A stretch of 64,000 bases of DNA from JABWCQ01 sp964530625 (lineage in GTDB: Bacteria > Electryoneota > RPQS01), in NCBI GenBank assembly GCA_964530625.1, contig CAZHAK010000014.1, positions 1 through 64,000 of the forward strand, written 5' to 3'. The notes beneath the pieces were generated by a model. The model saw only the letters and a program-made list of their open reading frames with translations. It was not told where the DNA came from and did not search any database. Positions 8,451 through 18,588 of the stretch are shown piece after piece (position 1 is the stretch's first letter; every line of letters begins with the position of its first letter). Both the position numbers and the translations under genes were made by a program.

Positions 8451-11420
8451 ATGCGCAGGAATACCTACACAATTTATTTTTGCATCCTTGTCCTATCGGG
8501 ACTCTGCTCGCTTGCTGTTGCCAAGACCGACAAGTATCGGGGCGAAGCGCGCGGGCCGGTTCGTGGCCGCTTGGACGTGGCTGATCCCCAGGATGAAAAC
8601 CGCGTTCATGATGCCGGCAAGATGCGGATGAATATCACGAACTACGGCTACTTCGGGAACGACGGTCCGAACCAGAGTTCAGCGCTTCGTGATCCTTGTC
8701 CGCCCAGGGACTGGGCGCCGCAGTGCGAGTTTCCGAAGGGTTCCGGACAACAGTATTTGTTTCAGGGCGCTTTGTGGATTGGAGCTTTGATTGACGAGGA
8801 CGGTTTTTTGACGACTCGTGTCTCGGTGGGAACGGACGGATGGCAGAATCCTTCGATCAATGAGTTTCATGCTCTGGAAAATCCGAACGGCGGAATCACG
8901 GAGCGATCCAATCGTCCCGGTTTCACGAACTGTTTTGGCGAGATAGTGTTTGACTCCCTTGCGGTATCAGATCAGGACTTTCTTTCGGTAATGACGGACA
9001 CGCTAAAGGGCTTGCCCCATGTTCGGAATGACCAGTTTGACGGTCCGCATCGTCCTTTGGGTATCAAGATTACGCAGAAGTCCTATTCGTTCAGTCAGGC
9101 CTTCGCGGAAGACTTTATCATAATCGACTATGAGATCGAGAACATTGCGTCGAATTTCTTAAAGAACGTGTATGTTGGTCTCTATGTGGACGCGGATTGC
9201 GGTCACCAGAACGACCAGAACGAGCACACCGACGACGTTTGCGGATTTGTGCGCGAAGTGTCTGAAATCAATTCGAGCGGTGATACCAATAAAGTCAGAA
9301 TCGACGTAGCCTGGATTGCGGACAACGACGGCCGTCCCGATGGAGTGTTTAGCGGCCCGTTTACGATCCCTCATGTAACAGGTACACGCGTGATTCGCGC
9401 GCCTAATCCACGGCTGTTTACGTCTTTCAATTGGTATAATCCAAACACTGATACAGGATTGGACTACGGTCCCGCCTGGCAGGCTTACGCGGATCGGGAC
9501 AGTTTGGGGATGGGCTGGACGGCTGTATACGGCACGCCGCTGGGCGACCAGAGTAAGTATCAGTTGATGAGTAACGGCGAGTTCGATTTCTGGCAGACGT
9601 CAGTGGACGAATTGTCAGCGGGGATTGTGTTGGTGGACTCAGAGCTTTGGCGATACAGCGGCGGAAATTTTTCACCGCAGCAGTTTTCCATGGCTGGCGT
9701 AGTCGATCAAGCGACAGCGCAGGACATCGCCAATGGATTTGACACGCGCTATGTGTTGTCCTGGGGTCCGCTCGGGATTTTGGACTATACGGACGGAGCG
9801 GGGAATGATATCTACCGTTTGAATCCGGGCGAGAAGTTCAAGATGACGATTGCCTATGTTGCCGGTGAGAACTTCCATGACCCGAACAATCAACAGACAA
9901 ATCCAACGGTACTCGACACGTCTTTATATGATTTCTCGGACTTGAAGGACAATGCGCGCTGGGCGAAAGACGTGTATGACAACCGTATGTTTGACACTCC
10001 GATTTATGACTGGGGTTCTGACGGAAACCCGAGTACCAATGATCCCGATGGCACTGAGGGCGACGGTATCCTTGATACCGGCGATGGCTGGTACGGTGAA
10101 GACGTCGGTCAGGACGGGCTTTATGGCGTGATCCCCATTGGAGTGGATAGTATTCTCATCACCTACTTCCGTGGTTCACCAGCGGAAGTTATTGCGGGTT
10201 GGTACAAGGGTCCTGATGAGGGTGAACGAAACGGCCAAAATGACGCCGTAAACAATCCCGCTTTGAACCGTGACGGAGTCTTGAATTTTTCGGAAGACAA
10301 CATCATTCCGCAAGATCTGGTCTACGCGTTCAACGTGTATCATCCCCTGCAGCTTGGGGCGTGGGACATGGGTTGGATGTCGGGTAATGGCATTCCCGAT
10401 TTTGGCGACGGTATTCCAGATTTCACGGGCCCACCTCCGCCGCAGATTCCGTCTTTGCTTGAGTGTGTTCCGAATACTAGCAACGCGGCTCAACACTCTG
10501 GCGGCATCGTGAAAAGCTTTGCCGAGGGTAACTGCGCAACGGGCGGACTGGGTTATGAGCTTCGCGATCAGGAAGTAATTCTACGCTGGTCAAAGAGCTC
10601 TTCTGAGAGCGAGACATATAAAGATCCGTTCAGCCGTTTGCAGGACTTTGAAGGGTATAGAATTCACGTGTCGACGGTGAACCAAGAGCAGGATTTCGAG
10701 CTGGTCGCACAGTTTGACCTTGAAGACTATGCCTATTTTGCTGATGGCTCAGACTCGTTGATGACGGTCCCTGTCGTGACGACGATGCCGGATACGCTCC
10801 CGCCCGACACGACGATTTTGGGCATTCATGGAGTACTCGGCCCTGTAGGACCGAACACAGGCTTGGACGAGATCATCAGTCCGGAAATGCCCGTGGGGAT
10901 TTACGAATTCAGTATTCCCGCAAAGACGTTGGCGCCCCGTTACTACGCGATTACCGCGTTTGACTACGGCGATCCGAAATCGGGTTTGTTGTCACTTAGT
11001 ACACGCGCGACAGCGAACGCGGTGCTGCTTGCTCCGGCAGGCTCACCGAGACGCGAAGTGGCTGTGGTGCCGAATCCGTATCGCGCGTATCAGGACTACA
11101 CGGCAGGATATCGCGGGCAGTCGTGGGAAAATCAGAATGACGGCACACGCGACTTCTATCCACAGGTGGATCGCCGGATTGAGTTCATGAATCTTCCTGA
11201 GCGGGCGCTGATTCGTATCTTTACGACGGCGGGCGACTTAGTGCAGTTGATTCCTCACAATGTCGACGGCGACCGCAGTTCCTGGGCGAGTTTGAATTCA
11301 GAGAAATGGGATTTGAATTCGCGCAACAATCAGCAAGTGGTTTCCGGACTTTACCTGTTCAGCGTGGAAGATCTTGAAGATCATTCGCTTTCGACGGGCA
11401 AGTTCGTAATTATCCGTTAA
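8451..11420 (+). CDS. Large secreted protein with C-terminal FlgD-like Ig domain
   Basis: This 989-residue protein has a signal peptide (about 1-24) and no recognised catalytic domain. The C-terminal 110 residues begin with VAVVPNPYRAYQDY and end with a GLYLFSVEDLEDHSLSTGKFVIIR-like tail split over several strands. This arrangement matches the FlgD-type/T9SS-like C-terminal Ig fold of FCB bacteria, which directs or anchors surface proteins. An Asp/Gly-rich segment (NPSTNDPDGTEGDG and following) near residue 525 may bind calcium. A short hairpin (CGGCATTGATGCCG near 8408-8421) precedes it. It sits between the beta-helix lipoprotein and a PorV-like protein, which fits a T9SS cargo. The specific function is unknown. 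Confidence 0.7.
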   Translation: MRRNTYTIYFCILVLSGLCSLAVAKTDKYRGEARGPVRGRLDVADPQDENRVHDAGKMRMNITNYGYFGNDGPNQSSALRDPCPPRDWAPQCEFPKGSGQQYLFQGALWIGALIDEDGFLTTRVSVGTDGWQNPSINEFHALENPNGGITERSNRPGFTNCFGEIVFDSLAVSDQDFLSVMTDTLKGLPHVRNDQFDGPHRPLGIKITQKSYSFSQAFAEDFIIIDYEIENIASNFLKNVYVGLYVDADCGHQNDQNEHTDDVCGFVREVSEINSSGDTNKVRIDVAWIADNDGRPDGVFSGPFTIPHVTGTRVIRAPNPRLFTSFNWYNPNTDTGLDYGPAWQAYADRDSLGMGWTAVYGTPLGDQSKYQLMSNGEFDFWQTSVDELSAGIVLVDSELWRYSGGNFSPQQFSMAGVVDQATAQDIANGFDTRYVLSWGPLGILDYTDGAGNDIYRLNPGEKFKMTIAYVAGENFHDPNNQQTNPTVLDTSLYDFSDLKDNARWAKDVYDNRMFDTPIYDWGSDGNPSTNDPDGTEGDGILDTGDGWYGEDVGQDGLYGVIPIGVDSILITYFRGSPAEVIAGWYKGPDEGERNGQNDAVNNPALNRDGVLNFSEDNIIPQDLVYAFNVYHPLQLGAWDMGWMSGNGIPDFGDGIPDFTGPPPPQIPSLLECVPNTSNAAQHSGGIVKSFAEGNCATGGLGYELRDQEVILRWSKSSSESETYKDPFSRLQDFEGYRIHVSTVNQEQDFELVAQFDLEDYAYFADGSDSLMTVPVVTTMPDTLPPDTTILGIHGVLGPVGPNTGLDEIISPEMPVGIYEFSIPAKTLAPRYYAITAFDYGDPKSGLLSLSTRATANAVLLAPAGSPRREVAVVPNPYRAYQDYTAGYRGQSWENQNDGTRDFYPQVDRRIEFMNLPERALIRIFTTAGDLVQLIPHNVDGDRSSWASLNSEKWDLNSRNNQQVVSGLYLFSVEDLEDHSLSTGKFVIIR

Positions 11421-11463
11421 TAAGTTTTATCGAATCGTGCTCCATAGACGGAAGGATGTGCAC

Positions 11464-12549
11464 ATGAAGCGTTGGCGACTATTCGGACTGCTTTTGGCCT
11501 GTCTGATAGCTCCCTCGATGTTGTGGGCTCAGGCAAAGGTCGGCACCGCCGGCGTGCAGTTTTTAAAGATCAGCCCTTCTTGCCGCGCGGTCGGCATGGG
11601 CGAAGCGTTTGTCGCCGTAGCCAACGACGGCAGCGCGATATGGCATAATCCGGGCGCGCTGGCGCGGCTGGAGAAGCCTGAAGCCGTGGTAAGTTGGATT
11701 GACTATGCGGCGGGCCTTCAATATGGTTATCTTGGTTTGTCTCAGCCGGTTGAGAAGCTCAACGGCACGGTGGCTGCCTCGGTGAGCTACTTGACGACGG
11801 ACGAGATGAAGGAGACGACTCCTGAGCGCCCTGAAGGCACAGGCCGCACGTTTACGGCCGGCGATCTCGCGGTAGGTTTGTCTTACAGCCAGATGCTGAC
11901 AGACAAGTTTTCCGTGGGTGGAACGCTCAAGATCGTGTCGGAAATGCTGGCGGATAAATCGGCAACCGGTTGGGCTGCGGACGTCGGCACGTTCTACGAT
12001 ACGGGTTGGAAGAGCGTACGGATCGCGATGTTAACATCGAACTTCGGCCCGGACATGAAGTTTGTGGAAGAACAATTTCCGCTTCCGATGAACTTTACTT
12101 TCGGCGCGTCCATGTATTTGCTGAACAGTGGCGAGCGCGAGTGGTGGAACGGCTCGGATTCTCTGGGCACTCATTCTTTGCTTGGGGCGCTATCGTGGTC
12201 GCATCCGAACGACAATCTGGAAGTGTATAACTTCGGATTGGAATACGGATACATGAACACGGTGTTTCTGCGCGCGGGTAAGAAGTTAAACGGATTGACG
12301 AGAAAGTCGTGGGACGAATACCGCGAGACGGTCAATCGCGGCGAAGACGCCAGCAGCGACAATCCGTATTACGAATATCCGTTGTTCAGCCGTAACGGTA
12401 CTTTTTTTGGAAACGGCGCCACGATTGGCGCGGGTTTGAACCTGCCGAAAGCCGGATTGACGATGGACTACGCGTTCACCGGTATCTCTTTCCTTGAAAA
12501 CATTCATCGCTTCTCGCTCGGCTACCGCTTTAACAAGCGCTTGCTGTAA
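11464..12549 (+). CDS. PorV/PorQ-like outer-membrane protein (UPF0164 family)
   Basis: This 361-residue protein has a signal peptide ending near LWAQA. Its N-terminal motif GTAGVQFLKISPSCRAVGMGEAFVAVANDGSA (spread over residues 27-60) is the hallmark of the PorV/UPF0164 family, FadL-like barrels that in Bacteroidetes shuttle T9SS cargo to its attachment enzyme. The rest reads as amphipathic barrel strands ending RFSLGYRFNKRLL. The ATG at 11464 is preferred over 11437 because of GGAAGGA upstream and the signal peptide. It directly follows a gene for a protein with a T9SS-like C-terminus, so it may serve that cargo; this is inferred. Confidence 0.78.
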   Translation: MKRWRLFGLLLACLIAPSMLWAQAKVGTAGVQFLKISPSCRAVGMGEAFVAVANDGSAIWHNPGALARLEKPEAVVSWIDYAAGLQYGYLGLSQPVEKLNGTVAASVSYLTTDEMKETTPERPEGTGRTFTAGDLAVGLSYSQMLTDKFSVGGTLKIVSEMLADKSATGWAADVGTFYDTGWKSVRIAMLTSNFGPDMKFVEEQFPLPMNFTFGASMYLLNSGEREWWNGSDSLGTHSLLGALSWSHPNDNLEVYNFGLEYGYMNTVFLRAGKKLNGLTRKSWDEYRETVNRGEDASSDNPYYEYPLFSRNGTFFGNGATIGAGLNLPKAGLTMDYAFTGISFLENIHRFSLGYRFNKRLL

Positions 12550-12566
12550 TCCGCGGAGAAAGACCT

Positions 12567-14740
12567 ATGCCCCGAGTAAATAAAATAATTCTTTTTGCCG
12601 CTTTGATCGTCGGCATACTGGCAGGTTGTGATCGCTTTGTCGAAGATCAGCCTGACGCCAATCAGGCTCCGACGGTGCGGTTTGTAAACTTTCCGGAAGA
12701 CAGTTCGCAGTTTTCCTACGCGCCGCTGATTTATTGGCAGGGCTTCGACNNNNNNNNNNGGCCGCCGCCGTCTTCGACCCCGACGGATTTGTCACGGGAT
12801 TCGAATACTTTGACGATACGTCGCGAGCTGGCATAACGGCCTACCATGAAAGCGAAGCGGCGTGGCTGGCCTATCTTGCGGGCGTTCCAGCATCGGCGTG
12901 GCGGTTTACGGAGAGTGCCAGTCAGCAGATATTCTTGCTGACGAATATCGGTGAAATTCAGGAACACATCTTCAACATACGTTCGATTGACAACGGTGAT
13001 ATGCGTTCGAACACGGCTTCGCGCACTTTTTTCCGTTCCAATCAGGCTCCCAATGCGCCGAAGATCCGTTGGGCGGAAAGTGATACGTCGGCATACTTTG
13101 TAAACGAAGCAATTCCGGATACACAATTGGTCGGCGATACGATCACGATTGTTTATAGCGGAATCCGTTTGTTGTGGCAGGGCTCGGACCCGGACTCACG
13201 TTCGACGAACGTGATTCCACTTGAGTTCAGCTACGCGCTGTTAAACGCACAGGGTGATTCAATCCCGCTTCCGGTTCGCAACGACAGCAACCAGGTGGTC
13301 GGCACTCGCGCGGGCTGGAGCAACTGGAGTTCCCAGACGCAGATTTCCATGTTTGGTCTGGAAACGGGGGATTACACATTTTATCTTCGCGTTCGGGACG
13401 ACGGGTTCACGTTAGCGGATACGATGGCAACATGCACGTTTAGTGCTGTTAAGCCGACGCTATCGCGAGCCTTTTTGATTGTCGACGAGAACAAAATTCC
13501 CAGCGCGATTGAACTTGCACGCGGTGGTATTCACTCAGACACATTGATGGCCGTTTACCGCGGCGCGGATGGCAACGGCGGCATTGTCCGGACGGCGATT
13601 GAGATTGCGAATGCGATTGCTCCCTTTGCGCAACCCCCGGGTTTTCCCCCGATTCGTCATTTTGATTATGATAGCGTGGCCTGGCTGGACAATCGCGCGG
13701 GCAATCCCTTGCCGTATGCCTACATCAGCCAATTTGCTGCAATTTGGGTGATTGATGATGACAACGTGCAGAACGGGCCATCCGGACCGGCGTTGGAGAA
13801 TTACAATAAAGTTCTTAGTGATTACATGAACATCGGCGGAAACGTCATGTTGACCGGACGCCGTTTGTTTAACAAGAAGAACAATCTCCCTTCGGGTTCA
13901 CCTGCCGTAAATGAGTTTCTGCGCACCTATTTCAACATATTCTCGGTAAGACCAAAAGAAATTTTCGGACCGACGCAAGGACGGTCGGGTCTCGCTGATT
14001 TTGCTGGAGCCGTAGCCAGCGATCCGCAGTATCCTGATCTTAATATGGATACGACCATGTTGGCAAGATTGCGGTACGGCGCCTCAGGAGTTTCCTTTTA
14101 TCCCGAGATTGAATACTTTGGACGTTCCAATGCGCCGGTTAGTTTCGACTTTGCGACGACGATTTACAATTACAAGTCGAGCACGAGTGACACGCTACTT
14201 TTTCCGAACATTGTGGAGAACTACGATTGTGGCGTAGATCAAGACAGTTCGACAGCGACCATAATGGCGCTGATTCCTCAGAATCAGAGGCTACCGGTAT
14301 TGTCAGCCTCAAGAATTTATAACCGGACCCGCGACGTGTTCGGGGATTACGTCAACGCGCGTAATCTCAGTACCAACTCATTGGAACCGCGCTGGAGAAT
14401 ATTTGCTTCGATACCTGCGGCCGCGGGTCGTTGGGACTCAACAGATGTGCTGGAGGTGACGTATCGCTTTATTCCGTTGTCGGCGGATCATGACGAGCCC
14501 ATCGCGTTGAATTTTGTCAAGTACACGGGCACGATTGATATTGAAATCGATGGAAATGAAGTGCGGACTCGTGTGTCAGCGAAACCGACTTTCAGAAGCT
14601 GTTTGTTTGCGTTCCCGCTGGTTTACATGAAGAACGAATTGTATACTCATCCGCTTCTGGGCGACGTGCCTGCGTTGAGTTTGCTGATCGCGAATCAGTT
14701 GTTGTTCTTCAATCAGAATCTCGACGTCAACTTCAATTAA
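12567..14740 (+). CDS. Envelope lipoprotein, reading frame broken by assembly gap
   Basis: The gene starts at 12567 with a lipoprotein signal (lipobox GILAGC) and an Ig-like N-terminal part, then hits 10 Ns at 12750. The rest resumes in another frame and ends at 14740. The left side ends YWQGFD and the right side continues VFDPDGFVTGFEY; CTTCGAC occurs on both sides (12743-12749 and 12772-12778). Joining at that repeat restores one frame of about 714 residues with a typical W-x-G-x-D-x-DG-x-V-x-x-Y/F-E-Y Ig strand. The central part (YMNIGGNVMLTGRRLF region) resembles the amidotransferase-like fold of FCB envelope lipoproteins, without visible catalytic residues. It is last in the block beginning at 2638. 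The function is unknown. Confidence 0.7.
12750..12759. other. Assembly gap (10 Ns)
   Basis: Ten Ns interrupt the lipoprotein gene. The repeat CTTCGAC on both sides suggests the contigs really overlap and that bases 12760-12778 are partly an artefact. Confidence 0.95.
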
Positions 14741-14771
14741 GCGGCTGACCTCAGTCCGCTGATGAAAAAGC

Positions 14772-14804
14772 AGAGCCGCGGAATGACCCTTCCGCGGCTC
14801 TTTT
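14772..14804 (+). terminator. Rho-independent terminator of the envelope gene block
   Basis: AGAGCCGCGGA (14772-14782) pairs perfectly with TCCGCGGCTCT (14791-14801), followed by Ts. It closes the block 2638-14740. Confidence 0.85.
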
Positions 14805-14820
14805 ACTCAACGAAAGAAAA

Positions 14821-16665
14821 ATGACAGAAGACTCATCGCGCCGAATTCTTATTGTATGGTCCGTGGTTATGTTGGCGCTGGCGTTTTGGATTCCGGCAGG
14901 CTATTGGACGATTGACGATGGGGTGAAGGCAATTTCGGCCACGGAAGGGGAATCGCCATGGGGGTCGCCGATTCAGGACGGAGAGTTGCGCTCGCGGTTG
15001 TCGAATCCTGCGGACTATCCGGTCTTAGTGCTTCCGTTTGCGGAACGGATTGAAGCTGGAGTTAAGCCGGGATTTTCTCCGTACGCTCGGTTGTTTACGA
15101 GATTAGAGTCGTGGTTTTCGCGTCGCGCGATGATAGTTGTTTCGACTGCCATCGCGGTTGGTGTCGGCTGGCTTTTGTATGGCGCGGGTCTGGGCTGGGG
15201 ATTTTTGCTTCTGCCATTGACCTTCTATGGATTTGTGCCGTGGGAGCACGGTGCGGCTCTGTGCGTGACGGTGACTGCTTTGGCGGCGGTGTTTGTCAAG
15301 GATAAGTTGACAGCTTGGGCGGCTTTGGCGAGTGGCGCGCTGTTGGCTGTCGCGGCGGCATTGAGGCCTGAGCATCTCATGTTGTTGGCGGCGGCTGTTT
15401 TGTATTTGCTGTTGGAGCGCCGTTATCGGGACAGTATGCTTACGGTAATAGGGGGAGCGGGAGCGGGAGTCGTGCTGGTTTTGCTTGCAGGAGTGGACGA
15501 AGTGATTCGGCAGACTGTGCTGAATCGGGACGCGGCGGGTTGCAGGATAAGCGGGATGATGGACAGCGTGATGGACGTGGGGTTTGCGATGGGACCGTCA
15601 GTAGTTATGGCGGTTGTGCTGTGTGTGATTTTATTATTGTCGCTCAGTCTGCTTGAAAAAGAAAATTCTCCGCGAGTGCTGAGAATAATCGGGTGGGGCG
15701 GTGTTGTGTTGTATGCGTTTTCGGTCGTGCGGCTGGTGTGGGGAAGTGATTATCCGCCGTTTGCGATGCTTGCCACAGGCTCGTTTGCATTTGCGATGCC
15801 GTGGGTGCTGTGGTTGTTTGTGAGCAAGGCAGCCTGGAACACGAAAGCGATGACCTATGCCACTGCTGTCTTGATTTTGGGGATCGCGCTCTTGCCGCAG
15901 TCCACGGGCGTTCACTGGGGACCGCGATTATTACTCTTCAGCGCGCCGCTGTTTTTGATCGCATTTTATGGGGCCGGACTTCATCGGCGGAAAGCCTTCG
16001 TTGCGCTGGTTGTGCTGGGACTTGTGCAGACGGTCAGCTCGGGTGTACTGGTTTATGCACGGTATGTAGAGACGACAGACCATGTAAAATTACTGACGCC
16101 GCAAGGCGGGACTCCGATGATTACGACGACGCGAGCGCAGGCGATTGACCTGGCACCGAAGTGGCAGGACTACGAATTCTTTACGGTCTCAACGCCGCAG
16201 GAGCTGAAGAATTTGCTGGTGGAGTTCTATCAGCTACGGCAGGATAGCGCTTGGCTGCATTTGCCTTCCTCGGACAGTTTGTTTATTCAGACCTTTCCTG
16301 ACAATCGACCGGTGTGGCCGCACAAGATGAGTATTTTCAATTTCGGCTCATTGTGCAAGTCACAATGGAGACTCTATCAACTGGTGATGAATCGAGCGGA
16401 TCCCGCTTGGATTCCGCTTTTGGAAGGCGCGGCAGACCGCGCGATGCAAAGGGGCGAGATGAAACGCGCGCTGTTTTTGCAGGATGACGTACTGCGGATT
16501 GATCCCAGTCGGGCGAAAGCACACTCGAATATGGCGGTGATTCACGCGCAGATGGGGAAAACGTTTGAGGCAAAAGCTGCGGCAATGCGTGCACTGGAGT
16601 TAGATTCTACTCTAAGTCAAGCTCGGGAGCTGCTTCACCGGCTTGAAGCTGCTGAAGCAGAGTAA
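14821..16665 (+). CDS. Polytopic membrane protein with TPR tail, GT-C-like
   Basis: This 614-residue protein has about ten hydrophobic segments between residues 8 and 420 and a soluble C-terminus with TPR-like helices (RAKAHSNMAVIHAQMGKTFEAKAAAMRALELDS). The first loop contains TIDDG, a position where GT-C glycosyltransferases carry an acidic pair, so a lipid-linked sugar transferase role is possible but unproven. Start at 14821 is just downstream of the terminator at 14772 with only a purine-rich GAAAGAAAA as ribosome site. Its last 59 bp overlap the end of the opposite-strand gene 16607-18517, which has the same membrane-plus-TPR plan. Confidence 0.6.
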   Translation: MTEDSSRRILIVWSVVMLALAFWIPAGYWTIDDGVKAISATEGESPWGSPIQDGELRSRLSNPADYPVLVLPFAERIEAGVKPGFSPYARLFTRLESWFSRRAMIVVSTAIAVGVGWLLYGAGLGWGFLLLPLTFYGFVPWEHGAALCVTVTALAAVFVKDKLTAWAALASGALLAVAAALRPEHLMLLAAAVLYLLLERRYRDSMLTVIGGAGAGVVLVLLAGVDEVIRQTVLNRDAAGCRISGMMDSVMDVGFAMGPSVVMAVVLCVILLLSLSLLEKENSPRVLRIIGWGGVVLYAFSVVRLVWGSDYPPFAMLATGSFAFAMPWVLWLFVSKAAWNTKAMTYATAVLILGIALLPQSTGVHWGPRLLLFSAPLFLIAFYGAGLHRRKAFVALVVLGLVQTVSSGVLVYARYVETTDHVKLLTPQGGTPMITTTRAQAIDLAPKWQDYEFFTVSTPQELKNLLVEFYQLRQDSAWLHLPSSDSLFIQTFPDNRPVWPHKMSIFNFGSLCKSQWRLYQLVMNRADPAWIPLLEGAADRAMQRGEMKRALFLQDDVLRIDPSRAKAHSNMAVIHAQMGKTFEAKAAAMRALELDSTLSQARELLHRLEAAEAE

Positions 16666-18517
16666 GGGCAGGTTCATAATCCGGTTGGTAGCGAAGCGCG
16701 AGGCCGAGCGCTTGCCGCGCCGCAGTTTCCCGATTGCTTTGACCGTAAGCGACCGCGAGATGGTAGTAGCCTTGCGCGGAGGGGATTAACTGCACGCATT
16801 CTCGCAACGGGAGTTGAGCGGTCTCCGGATCACCGTCACGGAGGAATCGCTTGCCGCGCTCGAGCAGCAGCCGCACGAGATTTTCACGGGCGTCGGTGTG
16901 GAAAGAATCCACACTCAATACTTTGTGATAGGCGTTGAACGCGCTGGCGGTGTCTTGTCTTTGTTCCAGCACGACTGCGAGATTATTCCATGCGGCGACG
17001 GATTGCGGAAATTCTTTGACCATATTAAGCAGCAAAGTTTGTGCATCTTCGAGACGACCTGCTTTTTGCAGCGCGACTCCCTGATTAAGAGTGGCGAGTT
17101 CGCGCGAACCGGGATCACTTTTCGCAAGCTCGAAACTTGCGCGGGCCTGTTCGTATTGGCCCAGCGCGAGATAGGCATTGCCTTCCATGTAGTGAGCGGC
17201 TCCGAGATCGGCTTCGCGGGCATTGTAGGGATTGAATATCGCAATGACGAAGACAGTTAGTGCCGCAAGGAGCGCCAGTTTTTTGTGAGGCGCGGAAAAG
17301 TGTGACCAACTTGCCAAGCCAACTCCACCCAACAGGCATAGCCATGGCACAACGGGCATGCGGAAGCGGCTGGCGATAAAGAACAGGATAACGGTGGCCG
17401 CATAAGCGAGGATCAAACACCATAGAACGCGGGCCTCGGGTTTTGCGCGGCCCCAGAGGCTTAGGACAGCTAATGGCAGCAAAAGGGCGAAATTCAGCAG
17501 AATCAGCAGGCTGAGGCCCGGTGTTTGCCCGGAAAAATAGGCTATGTGTTTGTTATTTGAGACCTCAAAACGGTTGAAAAACAGGCTGGCCTTTTGTACC
17601 ATTAGATTGAGGGCGTCTTGGGGGTTTTCCATGAGGTACTGCCGTCCCTTGGAATAGTAGTAGTCTGAGACACCGCCGGGGCCGAGATTCCTTCGGGAGT
17701 CCCGTTCGGCAATAGCCGTGGCTTGCTCCAGTGTCCAGAAGCGGTCGGAGCCGGGTAGGATGGAAGAGACTCCATCGGCTTGGGGATTATTGCCGATCCA
17801 GAAATTGACACCACCTTGTGTGGCAATCAAGACGGGTTCGTAGCCTTTGACCCAGTTGGCGATAGTTACGGGCGCGACGGGAAGCGCCAGTGCGACGAAG
17901 GCAATGATGGCGGCCTTGATTGAAACAGGCTTCCAGACGGGCCAGAGGGCTACTACAATGGCAATTGGCGCGACCATCAGGAAGTTCGGGCGGGTGATGC
18001 AGGCAAGTCCCCAAATGAGACCGCAGACGAGAGCTTGTTTCGCTGTGGGGGATTTTCGCAAGGCGAGTGTGCTCCAAACCGCAAGGATGGCCAGCAGCAT
18101 TTCCAGACTGGTAGATAGAATCTCGGCACAGAAGAAGATCGCCATGCCGTTGACGGCAAAAAGCCCTGCGGCGATGACCGCGGCGATTCTACCGAAGTAA
18201 GCCACGGCGACGCGAAAGATCAGTACGAGCGTGGCCATTTGCAGAACGAGATTCAGCAGTCTGGCCCAGAGCAGGTCGTTGTCTGCAATTGCATAGACGG
18301 TGCCCAGAAGCATAGGATAGAGCGGCGCGCGGAAGAGCGGCCACGGGCCGAAGTCGCCGTTGGCGATTCGCTGAGCGGCTTCGTGATACCAGAGCGGATC
18401 CACGGCGGGAGCCCAGAAGGTGGGGCCGAGCGCGGCTGAATAGAGATGCCAGACGCGGAGCAGCAGCGCGACGGCGGCCACTATCCAGAACCATTTATCT
18501 TTGATTATTTCCCGCAT
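16607..18517 (-). CDS. ArnT/PMT-like GT-C glycosyltransferase with C-terminal TPRs
   Basis: This 636-residue protein begins with a membrane helix, then the loop VDPLWYHEAAQRIANGDFGPWPLFRAPLYP, which is the first periplasmic loop of the dolichyl-phosphate-mannose/ArnT-type family (PF13231-like). About ten further membrane segments follow to residue 430. Residues about 445-630 form TPR repeats (for example AAWNNLAVVLEQRQDTASAFNAYHKVL). The likely role is transfer of a sugar from a polyprenyl carrier to an envelope acceptor. The gene converges on and overlaps 14821-16665 by 59 bp. It diverges from the protease gene at 18589 across 71 bp. Confidence 0.78.
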   Translation of the reverse strand: MREIIKDKWFWIVAAVALLLRVWHLYSAALGPTFWAPAVDPLWYHEAAQRIANGDFGPWPLFRAPLYPMLLGTVYAIADNDLLWARLLNLVLQMATLVLIFRVAVAYFGRIAAVIAAGLFAVNGMAIFFCAEILSTSLEMLLAILAVWSTLALRKSPTAKQALVCGLIWGLACITRPNFLMVAPIAIVVALWPVWKPVSIKAAIIAFVALALPVAPVTIANWVKGYEPVLIATQGGVNFWIGNNPQADGVSSILPGSDRFWTLEQATAIAERDSRRNLGPGGVSDYYYSKGRQYLMENPQDALNLMVQKASLFFNRFEVSNNKHIAYFSGQTPGLSLLILLNFALLLPLAVLSLWGRAKPEARVLWCLILAYAATVILFFIASRFRMPVVPWLCLLGGVGLASWSHFSAPHKKLALLAALTVFVIAIFNPYNAREADLGAAHYMEGNAYLALGQYEQARASFELAKSDPGSRELATLNQGVALQKAGRLEDAQTLLLNMVKEFPQSVAAWNNLAVVLEQRQDTASAFNAYHKVLSVDSFHTDARENLVRLLLERGKRFLRDGDPETAQLPLRECVQLIPSAQGYYHLAVAYGQSNRETAARQALGLALRYQPDYEPALTLLQQLQAGEAAPELDLE

Positions 18518-18588
18518 ACATAGAATATATGAATCTCACTTTGCATAATCCAATGCACAAGACAGTCCGTTATCTGAAAGGGGTTTCC

